Source: Trifolium pratense
Lineage: Eukaryota; Streptophyta; Magnoliopsida; Fabales; Fabaceae
Assembly: GCF_020283565.1 (NCBI RefSeq)
Contig: NC_060059.1
Coordinates: 15,321,501 to 15,385,500, forward strand
DNA length: 64,000 nt
Direction of reading: 5' to 3'
This document shows positions 55,438 to 64,000 of this stretch, piece after piece. How positions within the stretch are numbered: the first letter of the stretch is position 1; every line of letters starts with the position of its first letter. Made by a program: the position numbers and the translations under genes. The notes under the pieces are model-generated. The model saw only the letters and a list, made by a program, of their open reading frames with translations. It searched no databases and was not told where the DNA came from.

Positions 55438-55540
55438 AACTACAAAAGTAAATCCTTAATTTTCTATTTGTCAACAAACAATCCGTAATTTACTCACTTT
55501 AATCATTTTTAAAATCCAAATCCTAATGTTGGTAAAAGTA
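55438..55540 (+). promoter_or_regulatory. Orphan PP2 F-box promoter remnant
   Basis: TTGTCAACAAACAATCC, TAATTTACTCACTTTAATC and AAATCCAAATCCTAATGTT match the distal promoter of the other family members in order. After about 55540 the similarity ends and no F-box exon follows. It marks a further lost gene copy or a promoter-only duplication. Confidence 0.7.
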
Positions 55541-58500
55541 TATTGAATTGAGATTTCAAAGGATTTTAAAAGATTTTTTATGATAAAAAAAATCTTGTGA
55601 TATTTAATCAAAACTTTTACAAAAATTAAATAAATATTGTGGTATTGACAACTATAATAATAAAGGAAATGAAAATAATGAGAAATGGAGAGGATGTAAC
55701 TCCCGGAAACATGATGCACTCTTGGGTCTTGACACTTGAAGTTCAAATAGCTTTTGATTCACTCTATAATTTACATAGTTCATATAATCATACAATATAG
55801 TAGGTAATGTTGAATGAGGTAAAATTGTCCAACATAGTGTGACCAAAATCATCAACGGAAACATCATCATCATCATTGAAGCACTTCTCAACGATCTTGC
55901 CGTAGGGATCTAAATAATGAAGATGAATTTGCAGCAGCAATGTTGACGACCGGGAACAAATCAAGGTGTGAGGCTTCTTAGACTTCTGTTTTGAATTTGA
56001 GGTTTTTTTTAGGATTTATTGAAAATTTATGGGTTTTGATTTTTGTGTTCAGAAGAAGATTGATGTGAACATAAGATAAATTTATGATATTTGAAGCTAT
56101 ATTTAAGTAGACATTGTTTGATTCCTAGGAAGCACCGACACTCCTCAGACTTAGTCATATAATTGGATTACACTTTTCTTCTTATTCCTATATTAATTAA
56201 CTCAAATGAGTTGTTGCTACTTGATTACTATGTTACCGTTTTCTAATGCTAATTAATAGGAATATTATTGTTTTAATTGAGATAAATAACTTGTAACGTT
56301 CGGATAATGAAGGGAATGCATTGCTCATATAATGAATCCAATGCATTGCTCTTATATATGTAGTGGTACGGCCTATCATTCCTTGACACAAAAAATTGAC
56401 TTTATTTTCATGGCTATGACTATGGTTTTCTTGTGAACAAAACTAAAAACATAATTTCACTAAGTGCCTGATTTACCTCCTTGTTGATATTCTCGTGTCT
56501 TGATAGCCTCGGTATGTTTATCACTGAGAAGAACTGGTTGTATTCTGGGGGAGTTGCGCAATATCTTGCGGATAATTCCTTAGTTCAGTGACTACACGCC
56601 TCCGGTTATTTGTATTCCAGCTATCCGCGCCAACAGATTCATCATTTTTCTGGATTTATTTATTTACAATAAAAATATTCTTAAAAAATAAAATTAAAGT
56701 GTTTTTTTTCAATTTGAAAGCGATTTTTAATTGTTGGTAGATGCGATCTGATTGAAAAAAGAGGCAACTTTGAATTATTTTGTTTACATGTACAGCACTC
56801 GAGCATTTTCTAATTCGTTAAGAGGTGAGGGAAGCTCCTACAACTTACAAGGTCGATTACTTAAAAAGGGTTGAATGACACGACACTACACACGTGGAAA
56901 TACGATGCTAGAGTAGTAGAGTGCTAATGATAAATAGAAAAAATAAAATTTATATATAATTTTATTCCATGAGATTATATTATTGTTCAAGTCTTTCCAC
57001 CCTCTAGTTTCTATATAGGGGAATGGGACCTTAGTAGTCCAGAGTTCGGGACGAGTTCTGACATCGAGTGATTACAGTTTCCTCTCAAATACAATTGTGG
57101 AAGATCGAACTGTGGTCCTCCCTATCAAATCTAGTGTCAGTCCCACTACTAAACCAACTATCATTTGATAGTCTTGTAAGCTTTTATTTATTAGGGGTTA
57201 TATTTTTTTCTCTGAAAGAAATTGGGTTAGAGAAGAAACTATTTGTGTGTCCTACGAGAGTAACAATTAAGAGATCTATTTCCGCTTTTCCACCAAGCTA
57301 AACCACAACTCTGATATCACTTGTTGGAAAATCTGAAAAAACACAGGAGTAATAAGAAGTTAATATGCTCCAATACCACAAGAGAAAGAGACATCATTTC
57401 TTCACCCAAAATTTTAAATATTAGAATAACGAGTCATCTCTCTTACAAATCTAATTCAACATTCCTCCCATTCAAAATTATTATGAGACTTAACCACTCA
57501 CAGTTAAAATTCAACCATGAAAACCAATTTTATTTTGTTTTTAGTCTCAATATTATTTTATTGGCCACATAACTCATATATAATTATGTTAGATCATGAG
57601 ACTAAGATTTTTTGACAATAGATCATGAAACTAAGATTGAAAAATGTTAAATACTCTTTCCTTTTTTTTTTACTAAAGTTAAATACTCTTTCCTATCATT
57701 TTTATAAAATACATATTTATATATTTAGTCCATACTATGAATTAAATGCATAAACTTTTTGTTAATTTATATATATTTTGATTTTGTAAATAGGACCAAA
57801 GGTGGTAATTACTTGTACTAAAATCAAACTTTGTCCAATGTGCAAAAATAAATTTGTGTTTCACTACATACAAGTTATTTTTTATCATTTAGATCATATC
57901 ACATTTGATTCAATAATAAGAGTTATACAGGTTCAGCCATGTACAAGGACATCATGACCCTCCACACTACGTTAAAAATAGGGGGCTTCAGATTTTGGAT
58001 TTGTTTGGTTATTTCCAAAATATATTTGTTAGAAAGGTTTAAGTATCAGTTAATATAACATAATATATCTAATTGCTTATTGTGTTATTTTTGTCAATGC
58101 AAGTATGTACTTTAGGTTCAAGTCTCTCCTATGGCATTTTTTTGTTTGGTTTTTGTACTACTAACAAAAATTAAATAGTTGTGTCAATTAAAAATCAACC
58201 GCATTTCATATATTTATTCGAACGATGATTTAGGTAGTATGCATGAGGTTTTAGGTTCGATTATCATTGCCAACATTGAAAAGAAGAATAAAAAAAAAAG
58301 TTTCAAATATACTGTTATTCAATCATAAAAAGTTGTCTCATTTCACCAACCGACATGCATTTCTTTATAAAAAAAATAACTCTTTTAAATATATTTGTAT
58401 TTTTTTTTTATTAGCTAGAGATTCAAAATTTCAAATTTTAACATTAAGACTGATTGTAAAAAAAAAAACATTAAGACGGGATCTTCAAATTATTTGAAAC

Positions 58501-58640
58501 GACCATCAATTATTAATCTAACGATAAAAATAAATTATACTTAATAATATAACATTTATCTCACTTATACATCATAAATTGTAAAAATTCTAATATGGAC
58601 CACCTCTTCAAGTGGTTATGGTGGTACAGTCATGAATAAC
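55541..58640. other. AT-rich spacer, no gene recognised
   Basis: Three kilobases without a supported gene. Small SINE-like B-box motifs (GGTTCAAGTC near 58116 and GGTTCGATTATC near 58253) occur with poly-A/T stretches, as at 7640-8475 and 15385-15420. The segment 57000-57300 may be retroelement-derived (GAACTGTGGTCCTCC) but no structure was resolved. Confidence 0.5.
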
Positions 58641-58645
58641 ATTAT

Positions 58646-59128
58646 TGTTCTGGTAAAAAACAAGGGGGTTTGTATTATTGATCAAATGGTGTGATTACAC
58701 TCAGTTCAATCCCAACAACCCTGGGAGTTTAATAAGTCAAAATTCGATCCCTTTACAAATGAGAATATGGAACTATTTATAGAGCTTCTAGTCTTCTTCT
58801 CCAAGCAAGGGTTCCTAAAAATCCGGTCCTTAGCATCTTCTTCGGTGGTATGGCGTGAAAATAGGGACGAGAACCTTGGTCTCCAAGCTATGGCAGTTGC
58901 GAGAAGTTTATTTCTTCCTTCTTAAGGTAGCGGTTGATACAAGGAAGGAGAAGATATTTTCAGTAACACAGAATCCACCCTTTTTGGCGTTGCCTTAGAG
59001 TTGCAGGTCACCCCCTAGCTTCTAGTCGCCTATTGGGTATTTTAGGGTTTACTTGATTTGGGCTCATCATCCTCTTTTACTCTAATTGGGCTTACTGGAT
59101 ATTTACTTAAGCCCATTGCCCAGTCCAC
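58646..59128 (-). repeat. 3' LTR of the Ty3/gypsy element, about 483 bp
   Basis: Plus-strand limits TGTTCTGGTAAAAAAC and GCCCAGTCCA(CA). The exact right end is 59127 or 59129. Minus-strand TATAAATAG at 58773-58781 would start transcripts toward the left. No second copy in the window to compare. Confidence 0.65.
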
Positions 59129-59142
59129 AGCCCCCCAAGCAC
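59129..59142 (-). other. Polypurine tract
   Basis: The minus strand reads GTGCTTGGGGGGCT directly before the LTR. This G-run position supports minus orientation of the element. Confidence 0.65.
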
Positions 59143-59315
59143 GAGGTCCAAAGGAATGAAGTGCTTGAGTAGGGTTTGAATTTTCCCTCTAAAACCTGTA
59201 GCGCGGGAGGAGTTTCATCACGTTCCTTCCCATTTTCTGGTGCACGTTCTTGTACTCCTGGACCGTGTCTATCAACCGCTTCCCCATTCACTGATACCAC
59301 GATGGGATATTTTTT

Positions 59316-59326
59316 CTATAAAATGG
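59316..59326 (+). promoter_or_regulatory. TATA box of the first antisense gene
   Basis: CTATAAAATGG lies 75 bases before the ATG at 59391, in a short non-coding leader. Confidence 0.6.
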
Positions 59327-59390
59327 AGCATTTGATAGAATCAACTCGTCATATTCTCACCTGCTCTCTTGAAAGTTTTTCTTCTGCAGT

Positions 59391-60035
59391 ATGTCTCCTA
59401 AAAGCCTTCCCTTTGAATGTGGTCAGTCCCCTGCTTCCCCCGTCATTAAACGACTTCGCCGTATGCTGAACCTGAGTACGGAGGACTTAATGGACGATTT
59501 TGGTGAATTCTCGGAGTTTGTCAAAGAACTTAATGATTATTGCTGGAGGTTGACCAAGGAAGAGAAACGTTTTCTTGACAGTGTGCTGCGTTTGGAGAAG
59601 GAACTGAAGGATAGTGCATCCTTCGTGATCGCTGTGGAAAATGTGAAGGAGTGCCACGCCGAAGTCACTGAAGCTGTTGACAGCCAGATAGAGATTACGA
59701 AGGAGACTATGGGTGTGCAAGAGGAAATCTTGGGGATATGCTTCAATGAGGAGCGCAGAGTGGATGATCGTCTGGCGATGCTGAATAAGGAGATGAAGCC
59801 GCTTGTGAAGAGAAAAAGGGCTCTTCAAGGCGAAATCAGGGACGATGTCACTAAGCTGATTTCTAGGCGTCACTCCCTGGTGGACCTATTGGACAAGCAG
59901 AACGAACTGAGAGAGGATTTGAAGCCTATTGAAGAAAACATGGTGAAGGCAAAAAGGGTGAAACGAGCGTTGGAGGAGATGCATCGTATCGCCGTCGCCG
60001 ATGCCAGTGAATTGGGGGGTTCCACCATGCCATGA
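59391..60035 (+). CDS. Coiled-coil protein, 214 aa, antisense gene of the Ty3/gypsy element
   Basis: Uninterrupted frame starting MSPKSLPFECGQSPASPVIK. Residues about 25-205 are charged and heptad-like (LTKEEKRFLDSVLRLEKEL, KRKRALQGEIRDDVTKL, NMVKAKRVKRALEEMHRIAV), predicting long coiled coils. There is no enzyme motif, signal peptide or membrane segment. It is the gene nearest the LTR, with its own TATA box at 59316, and runs opposite to the element's own transcription. Codon and base composition are less AT-rich than the flanking spacer. I do not recognise a family. A structural or RNA/protein-binding accessory role is possible, and so is antisense regulation of the element's own 3' end. 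Confidence 0.65.
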   Translation: MSPKSLPFECGQSPASPVIKRLRRMLNLSTEDLMDDFGEFSEFVKELNDYCWRLTKEEKRFLDSVLRLEKELKDSASFVIAVENVKECHAEVTEAVDSQIEITKETMGVQEEILGICFNEERRVDDRLAMLNKEMKPLVKRKRALQGEIRDDVTKLISRRHSLVDLLDKQNELREDLKPIEENMVKAKRVKRALEEMHRIAVADASELGGSTMP

Positions 60036-60378
60036 AGTTCCTGCTCGCCAGCTTTTCCCTTTATGCTTTTTTCTTTGCGTGTTTGTAATTTGCTTTTGCA
60101 TTTAAGACATTCCTTGTTTGTTCTTCATACTTTTTGCTTTCGTTGTATTTCCTTTTAAGTAATTTGAATTTCAATCTTTCCTTTTCCGTTATACGCTGCT
60201 TTCTATTTCTGCTAGTATCGCCCTCCTCTAAAATCTCCATCAACTTAAATGGGTCAAACATTGACTTCTTGGAAAGATAAAAATAACGGTTCTCAAGATA
60301 GTCAAACCAAAGTAGTTGCGACCGTCCAAGCATTAATTACGACCGTTAATAACGATGTTAGGGTTGGGCAAGATTGGC

Positions 60379-60386
60379 TATAAATA
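60379..60386 (+). promoter_or_regulatory. TATA box of the second antisense gene
   Basis: TATAAATA lies 54 bases before the ATG at 60433. Confidence 0.6.
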
Positions 60387-60432
60387 TCAACTGTTATTCT
60401 CATATTTCATCAACTTGTTTTGAATCTTTATT

Positions 60433-60750
60433 ATGGAAAATAACAATGCGAAAAAACCTGTTGCCAGAAGCACCCCGCCTCAGCGAAGGAAGAAAAGGGT
60501 AGAGGTGTCTACCTCCAACTCCACTCGCTCCCGAAGGTCTAAGGATGTAAAAAAGGTGGAGGTTATCATTCTTTCTTCGGATACCTCCGATTCTGGTAGT
60601 GGCGATGAGGATTACGTTTCGTTTCTGGAGACCTACGTTCCTCCTGAGCTTCGTGCTTCTTCGTCCAGTGAAGAAGAAGGGTCCTGGGTCACCGTGGAAT
60701 CCAAGATGACTTTCCCTGAGCCTGTGCAGAAGGATTCGGAATCTGATTGA
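60433..60750 (+). CDS. Small basic-acidic protein, 105 aa, with SUMO-interaction-like motif
   Basis: Starts MENNNAKKPVARSTPPQRRK with an Arg/Lys-rich half (a likely nuclear-localisation signal, RRKKRVEV), then VEVIILSSDTSDSGSGDEDY. A run of branched hydrophobic residues followed by Ser/Asp is the pattern of phospho-regulated SUMO-interacting motifs. A second Ser/Glu cluster (ASSSSEEEG) follows. No globular domain is evident, so it is probably disordered and nuclear. It has its own TATA box and lies between the two larger antisense genes in the same direction. The family is unknown to me. Confidence 0.55.
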   Translation: MENNNAKKPVARSTPPQRRKKRVEVSTSNSTRSRRSKDVKKVEVIILSSDTSDSGSGDEDYVSFLETYVPPELRASSSSEEEGSWVTVESKMTFPEPVQKDSESD

Positions 60751-61140
60751 TAGGATTTTAGGATTTTTCCATGTAGCTTTGGTTTCTTCTCGTTGTACTT
60801 TTCATTTGCTGCTAATAATAAAGATTTTCTTTCTTGCTTTGAGTAGAATGCATTACTTTTATTTTTTCTCCTTGATTTTTTGGTTTCTTCTCGTTGGGCG
60901 TTGTTTTGGATATCTTCGCCGCGCCCGACGGGCGGATCAAACTTTGTCCTGGCGTGGCCCTCCCTTTAAAGGCGATATAGTTAGTCGTCTCGCCTATAGG
61001 CGTTGTAATTAAACATCTGACGATAAATCTTCTATGACTTACTCTTGGGATGTGCGCTTTGACACGTACTTGATCCGACGACTCGTATGACACTACTCGT
61101 TCGAACCTTATAACTTCGAATCGACGTTAGGACTGAGGTT

Positions 61141-61150
61141 TATAAATAGG
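61141..61150 (+). promoter_or_regulatory. TATA box of the third antisense gene
   Basis: TATAAATAGG is preceded by GAGGTT and lies 271 bases before the ATG at 61412. The 5' leader is C/T-rich (61160-61290), as in highly expressed plant genes. Confidence 0.6.
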
Positions 61151-61411
61151 GAGTTTTTGCTCTTTTCCTTCCTTCCACTCCTTTTGCAACTTCTAACCTA
61201 GTTCTACCCACTTGTCCTTCCTTTCGTAACTTCGGTATAGCTTCATTTCTTCCTCTTCAACCTTCGGTAGGGCTTCTCAATCGTTTTTAAAGGCGTCCGT
61301 TTCTCTCAGCTTTGAAGTGTTACCCGTAAGGTATTTTATTTCGTACCTTTATTCTTTTTCTTGATTTATTTTCGCTCAAAGGAGGAAAACCCTAATTCAT
61401 AGGTTTAGAGA

Positions 61412-63511
61412 ATGGTTATCCTGAGGGAGTTAGATGAGAATGAGGGGAGAATCTCGGCCTCTTCTCCTGGTTACTTTGAGTGGGCGCGACAAGTTCGCGC
61501 CCATTATACTAGGGCAAACGGCGTTCTTAATAGCCGGGGATTTTATTCGGAGTTGTGGGGTTTTGATGTTGGAAGCAGTAGCGATAGTGACAGTGATAGC
61601 GATAGTAGTAGCGGTAGTGATAGTGATTGTGTCATAATTTCCCCTTCCTCTTTCACAGGAAAGCGGAAAAACCCTTGCCGAGATTTGGTGGTTGCTGGCT
61701 ATACTCCCGTCACCATGGAGGTTCCTTCAAAATACACTAGTGCGGAGATGGTGATGAGCTTTAGGAAAGCCGTCAGGCTTACAGAGTCCAGACATGAGGA
61801 GTCTATCATCACTGAGCCTGTCCGAGAAGATGAGTTTGTCTTTTTTAAGAACGGCACCCCGCCGGATTACTTTTATCTCTATACTGGCGTGATCCAACCT
61901 CTAAACCTCTGGCTTCCTTTTACTTCTTTCGAGGCGGAGATGTTGAGGGTTCTTAATGTCGCCCCCACTCAACTTCATCCTAACAGCTGGGCCTTCGTAA
62001 AAGCCTTCGAGGTGATGTGCCTAGGTTTTGAACTGGTACCCTCGATTGGTGTTTTCTTCTGTTTTTACCATATCAAGAACCTAAAACCCCAGACAATGGT
62101 TTCTCTTAGTAGTCAACCCAATCATCGCCTCATGAGTCTGTATGCCTCCAATTTCAAAGGCTTCAAGGACTCCTTCTTTAGGGTTCGCAGTAGCGACCAA
62201 CTTCCTGATCTAATGTATGATGAGATAGGAGATCCCTTGTTCCCTTTCTACTGGACTGACAACCCTAGGCTTATAAAGGGAACCATCTTTGAGACTCTGA
62301 GTGACTTTGAGCAGGACATTGTCCACTTTCTTGATTCTTTTGCTCTTATGGACACTGCTGATATCCTTAGATGTGAGGGTAATAGCGAAGCTTTGACAGA
62401 GTATTTACGTAAGTGATGAACTTGGCATGTATGCATATTTCTTTTTATTTTAATGTTGATCTCGCCTTATTACTAACCTGTGTTTTTCTGATTCCTTTAT
62501 TTTTCAGAAAGAATGAGGACCATTTCGAATGAAGAAAGACTGGCGTTCTTGGCGAAAGCTCGTCAACAAAAAACCAATCCTGCTGCTGGCGTTGCCGACC
62601 CTCTGAAGCAGTTACAAGTGGAAGAGGCTGGAGTTAAAGAGGGACGGAGCAAGAGAAAGCATGATGGGCGCATCCCTGTTGAGATCCCAGGAAAGGCTGC
62701 TGCTAAAGAGGGTGTCGTCCCGCCTCCTAAAAAACAAAAGACCGAGAAGACTAGCCAACCAGCTGGAGATGCTGACAAAGGCAAAGGCAGAGCTTCCAGT
62801 TCTACTCAGCCTTCTTCTGCTGATACTGAAGCCGCTGCTTCTCTTTCTTGGGCTTCCTTCGATCCCCTCGAGTTTATTGAGAGGGGGGTGACTATGGTTG
62901 GCGACATGACCCGATTTACTAACACTCCTACTGAAGACTTGAGGAGAAAAGCCTTGGAGTATGAGGTAAAGGGTACTCTTCTCAACTATTTGTTGACGAA
63001 TCGGCAGGAGCAGGAGGTCCAAGAGGCGAAACGGAAGGTGAAAGTCGTTGATGACCATCTTGCTGACATTGAGAAGAAATATTCCGAGACCAAGACCAAG
63101 CTGGAGGAGGATATCAGGAAGCTGAAGGATAGCCAGGAGAGCGAGGCTGAGAGGTTGAAGAAGGAATATGAGGATAAGCTGGCGAAAGTGAAGGAAAGTT
63201 ATGCCGCCTCCGAGACCAAGCTGAAAGAGAATGCTGCTGCTCAAGATGAGGTGATTTCTAAGCTTTCTAAAGAGAAAGATGCAGCGGTGTTCTCCGTGGG
63301 GACCTTGGGCGAAGAGAAGGAGAGGTTGGAAACTGACGTGAGGGAGCTTCAACTGTATGCTGCCAACCAGTACGAGGAAGGCTTCGCCTATGCCCTTGAG
63401 CAGGTCAAGCTTCTTTTCCCAGACCTCGACGCCAAGCGCCTAGCTGAAGCTGATGCGATGAACCAGATTATTGAAGGAAAGCTTATTCCCTATGTACCTC
63501 CCAGTGAATGA
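61412..63511 (+). CDS. Transposase_28-like and coiled-coil protein, 666 aa, antisense gene
   Basis: Two exons, 61412-62408 and 62508-63511, joined by a 99 bp GT-AG intron that keeps the frame (YL-QRMRT). Residues 54-72 are Ser/Asp repeats followed by CVIIS, a SUMO-interaction-like pattern. Residues about 105-320 match the 'putative gypsy-type transposon' (transposase_28) domain of plant genomes: FKNGTPPDYFYLYTGVIQPL, NLWLPFTSFEAEMLRVLNVA, PNSWAFVKAFEVMCLGFELV. Exon 2 begins with Lys/Pro-rich sequence holding PPPKKQKTEK (possible nuclear signal), then long coiled coils (KKYSETKTKLEEDIRKLKDS), ending in IIEGKLIPYVPP. No catalytic motif is known for this domain; despite its name, transposase activity is unproven. 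The gene runs antisense to its host element. Confidence 0.75.
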
Positions 63512-63890
63512 TATGATCTTGTTTGTAATGATTTTTGTTCTTGCCCTTCTGTGGCTTTTTGTAACTATTTTGTATGCCCTCTTGTGGCTTTGAACAATTT
63601 GCCCCTTGGCTGGGTCCTTTATAAATTTCTTTATTTGCTTGATCTCTTCTCTTCATAACTTTATGAATTATTTTTGCATTACGTTGTGAGGTAACGCCTT
63701 CTGTCGTCTTCGTCTAGGAAACTTTGTCCTTGCGCCTGTGACATCTTCGACTTTCTACAATAATTGTAAATTGATACAAATAACTTTATACCTGTTGTCC
63801 TTTGGCGTTATAATGAATCGCCTGCTTTGGTTGTGTATACCATTCTTCCGGCGGTGTTGATAATCTCGCCTTTTTCTGCTGTTTCTTTTT
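63512..63890. other. Downstream region of the third antisense gene
   Basis: T-rich 3' flank without a gene, with repeated TTGTGGCTTTTTGTAAC/TTGTGGCTTTGAACAA phrases near 63550-63600. Confidence 0.55.
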
Positions 63891-64000
63891 CTGACGTACC
63901 CAACTCGTAAGACTTACAGGTAACGCCGAGGCCTTTCAACCTTTTTAACTTTTCTTTTTCTGACGTTCCCAACTCGTAAGACTTACAGGTAACGCCAAGG
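63891..64000. repeat. 69 bp tandem repeat, continuing past the window
   Basis: CTGACGTACCCAACTCGTAAG starts at 63891 and CTGACGTTCCCAACTCGTAAG at 63960, each followed by ACTTACAGGTAACGCC. At least 1.6 units are visible. Tandem repeats between pol and LTR are common in Tat-lineage elements. Confidence 0.75.

Larger units (their letters stand above)
58646..64000 (-). mobile_element. Ty3/gypsy LTR element, probably Tat/Ogre lineage, 3' part only
   Basis: The LTR at 58646-59128 is oriented minus: on the minus strand a G-rich tract (TGGGGGGCTG) precedes TGGACTGGGC and a TATAAATAG box follows. From there to the window end the visible genes run on the opposite (plus) strand. Extra antisense genes between pol and the 3' LTR, one with a transposase_28-like ('putative gypsy-type transposon') domain, and tandem repeats in the same interval are known from Tat-lineage elements. 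Pol itself would lie beyond 64000, so the lineage call is inference. Confidence 0.6.

Noticed and set aside
62612..63352. 246-residue minus-strand frame opposite the coiled-coil exon
   Set aside because: Shadow of the Lys/Glu-rich plus-strand exon (Leu/Phe-rich mirror); no domain.

Overview
The window is nuclear DNA of a flowering plant, most likely a legume. It is AT-rich, its genes carry GT-AG introns, and it holds many nested plant transposons, including a solo LTR whose 3' end resembles legume SIRE/Maximus-type Ty1/copia LTRs. The legume assignment is inference. No organelle, bacterial or viral genome features were seen.

Host gene content is a small tandem cluster of PP2-type F-box genes (N-terminal F-box exon, short middle exon, large phloem-protein-2 lectin-like exon). 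Two copies look intact: 47479-49471, with a long C-terminal poly-aspartate tail, and 51457-53223. One copy (23214-33149) is broken by a frameshift and an 8.17 kb LTR element. An exon-3 relic (33641-38032) is split by a hAT-like element that itself holds an LTR element. An orphan but uninterrupted exon 3 lies at 10229-10631. Stand-alone copies of the family promoter occur at 14091-14311 and 55438-55540.

Layout: 1-5640, minus-strand Ty1/copia element with an intact polyprotein, inserted in an older copia-like relic whose LTR holds a 617 bp solo LTR (5641-7190). 7191-13478, repeat-rich spacer with the orphan PP2 exon. 13479-14067, hAT-type MITE. 14091-23213, duplicated PP2 promoter dissected by a 3.0 kb Mutator-like element (9 bp target duplication, itself holding a 1,086 bp SIRE-type solo LTR) and a 5.68 kb Helitron (TC...hairpin-CTAG) carrying captured exons and an OTU protease-like domain. 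23214-38032, two PP2 pseudogenes with nested insertions. 39101-42962, CACTA element carrying RNase H-like exons, inserted into a FAR1/MULE-like relic. 43720-45240, MITE and hAT copies. 47280-53223, the two intact PP2 F-box genes; a hAT MITE landed on the TATA box of the second. 54095-54720, LINE relic. 58646-64000, left part of a large minus-oriented Ty3/gypsy (probably Tat-lineage) element: LTR, polypurine tract, then three genes on the opposite strand, each with its own TATA box, followed by a tandem repeat.

A 14 kb stretch can be decoded as an insertion history, because a duplicated promoter serves as the empty-site reference for both the Mutator-like and Helitron insertions. The least explained items are the antisense genes of the right-hand element (Ser/Asp tracts with SUMO-interaction-like motifs, one with a transposase_28-like domain) and the 882-residue single-ORF LTR element with a chromodomain tail but no recognisable pol.
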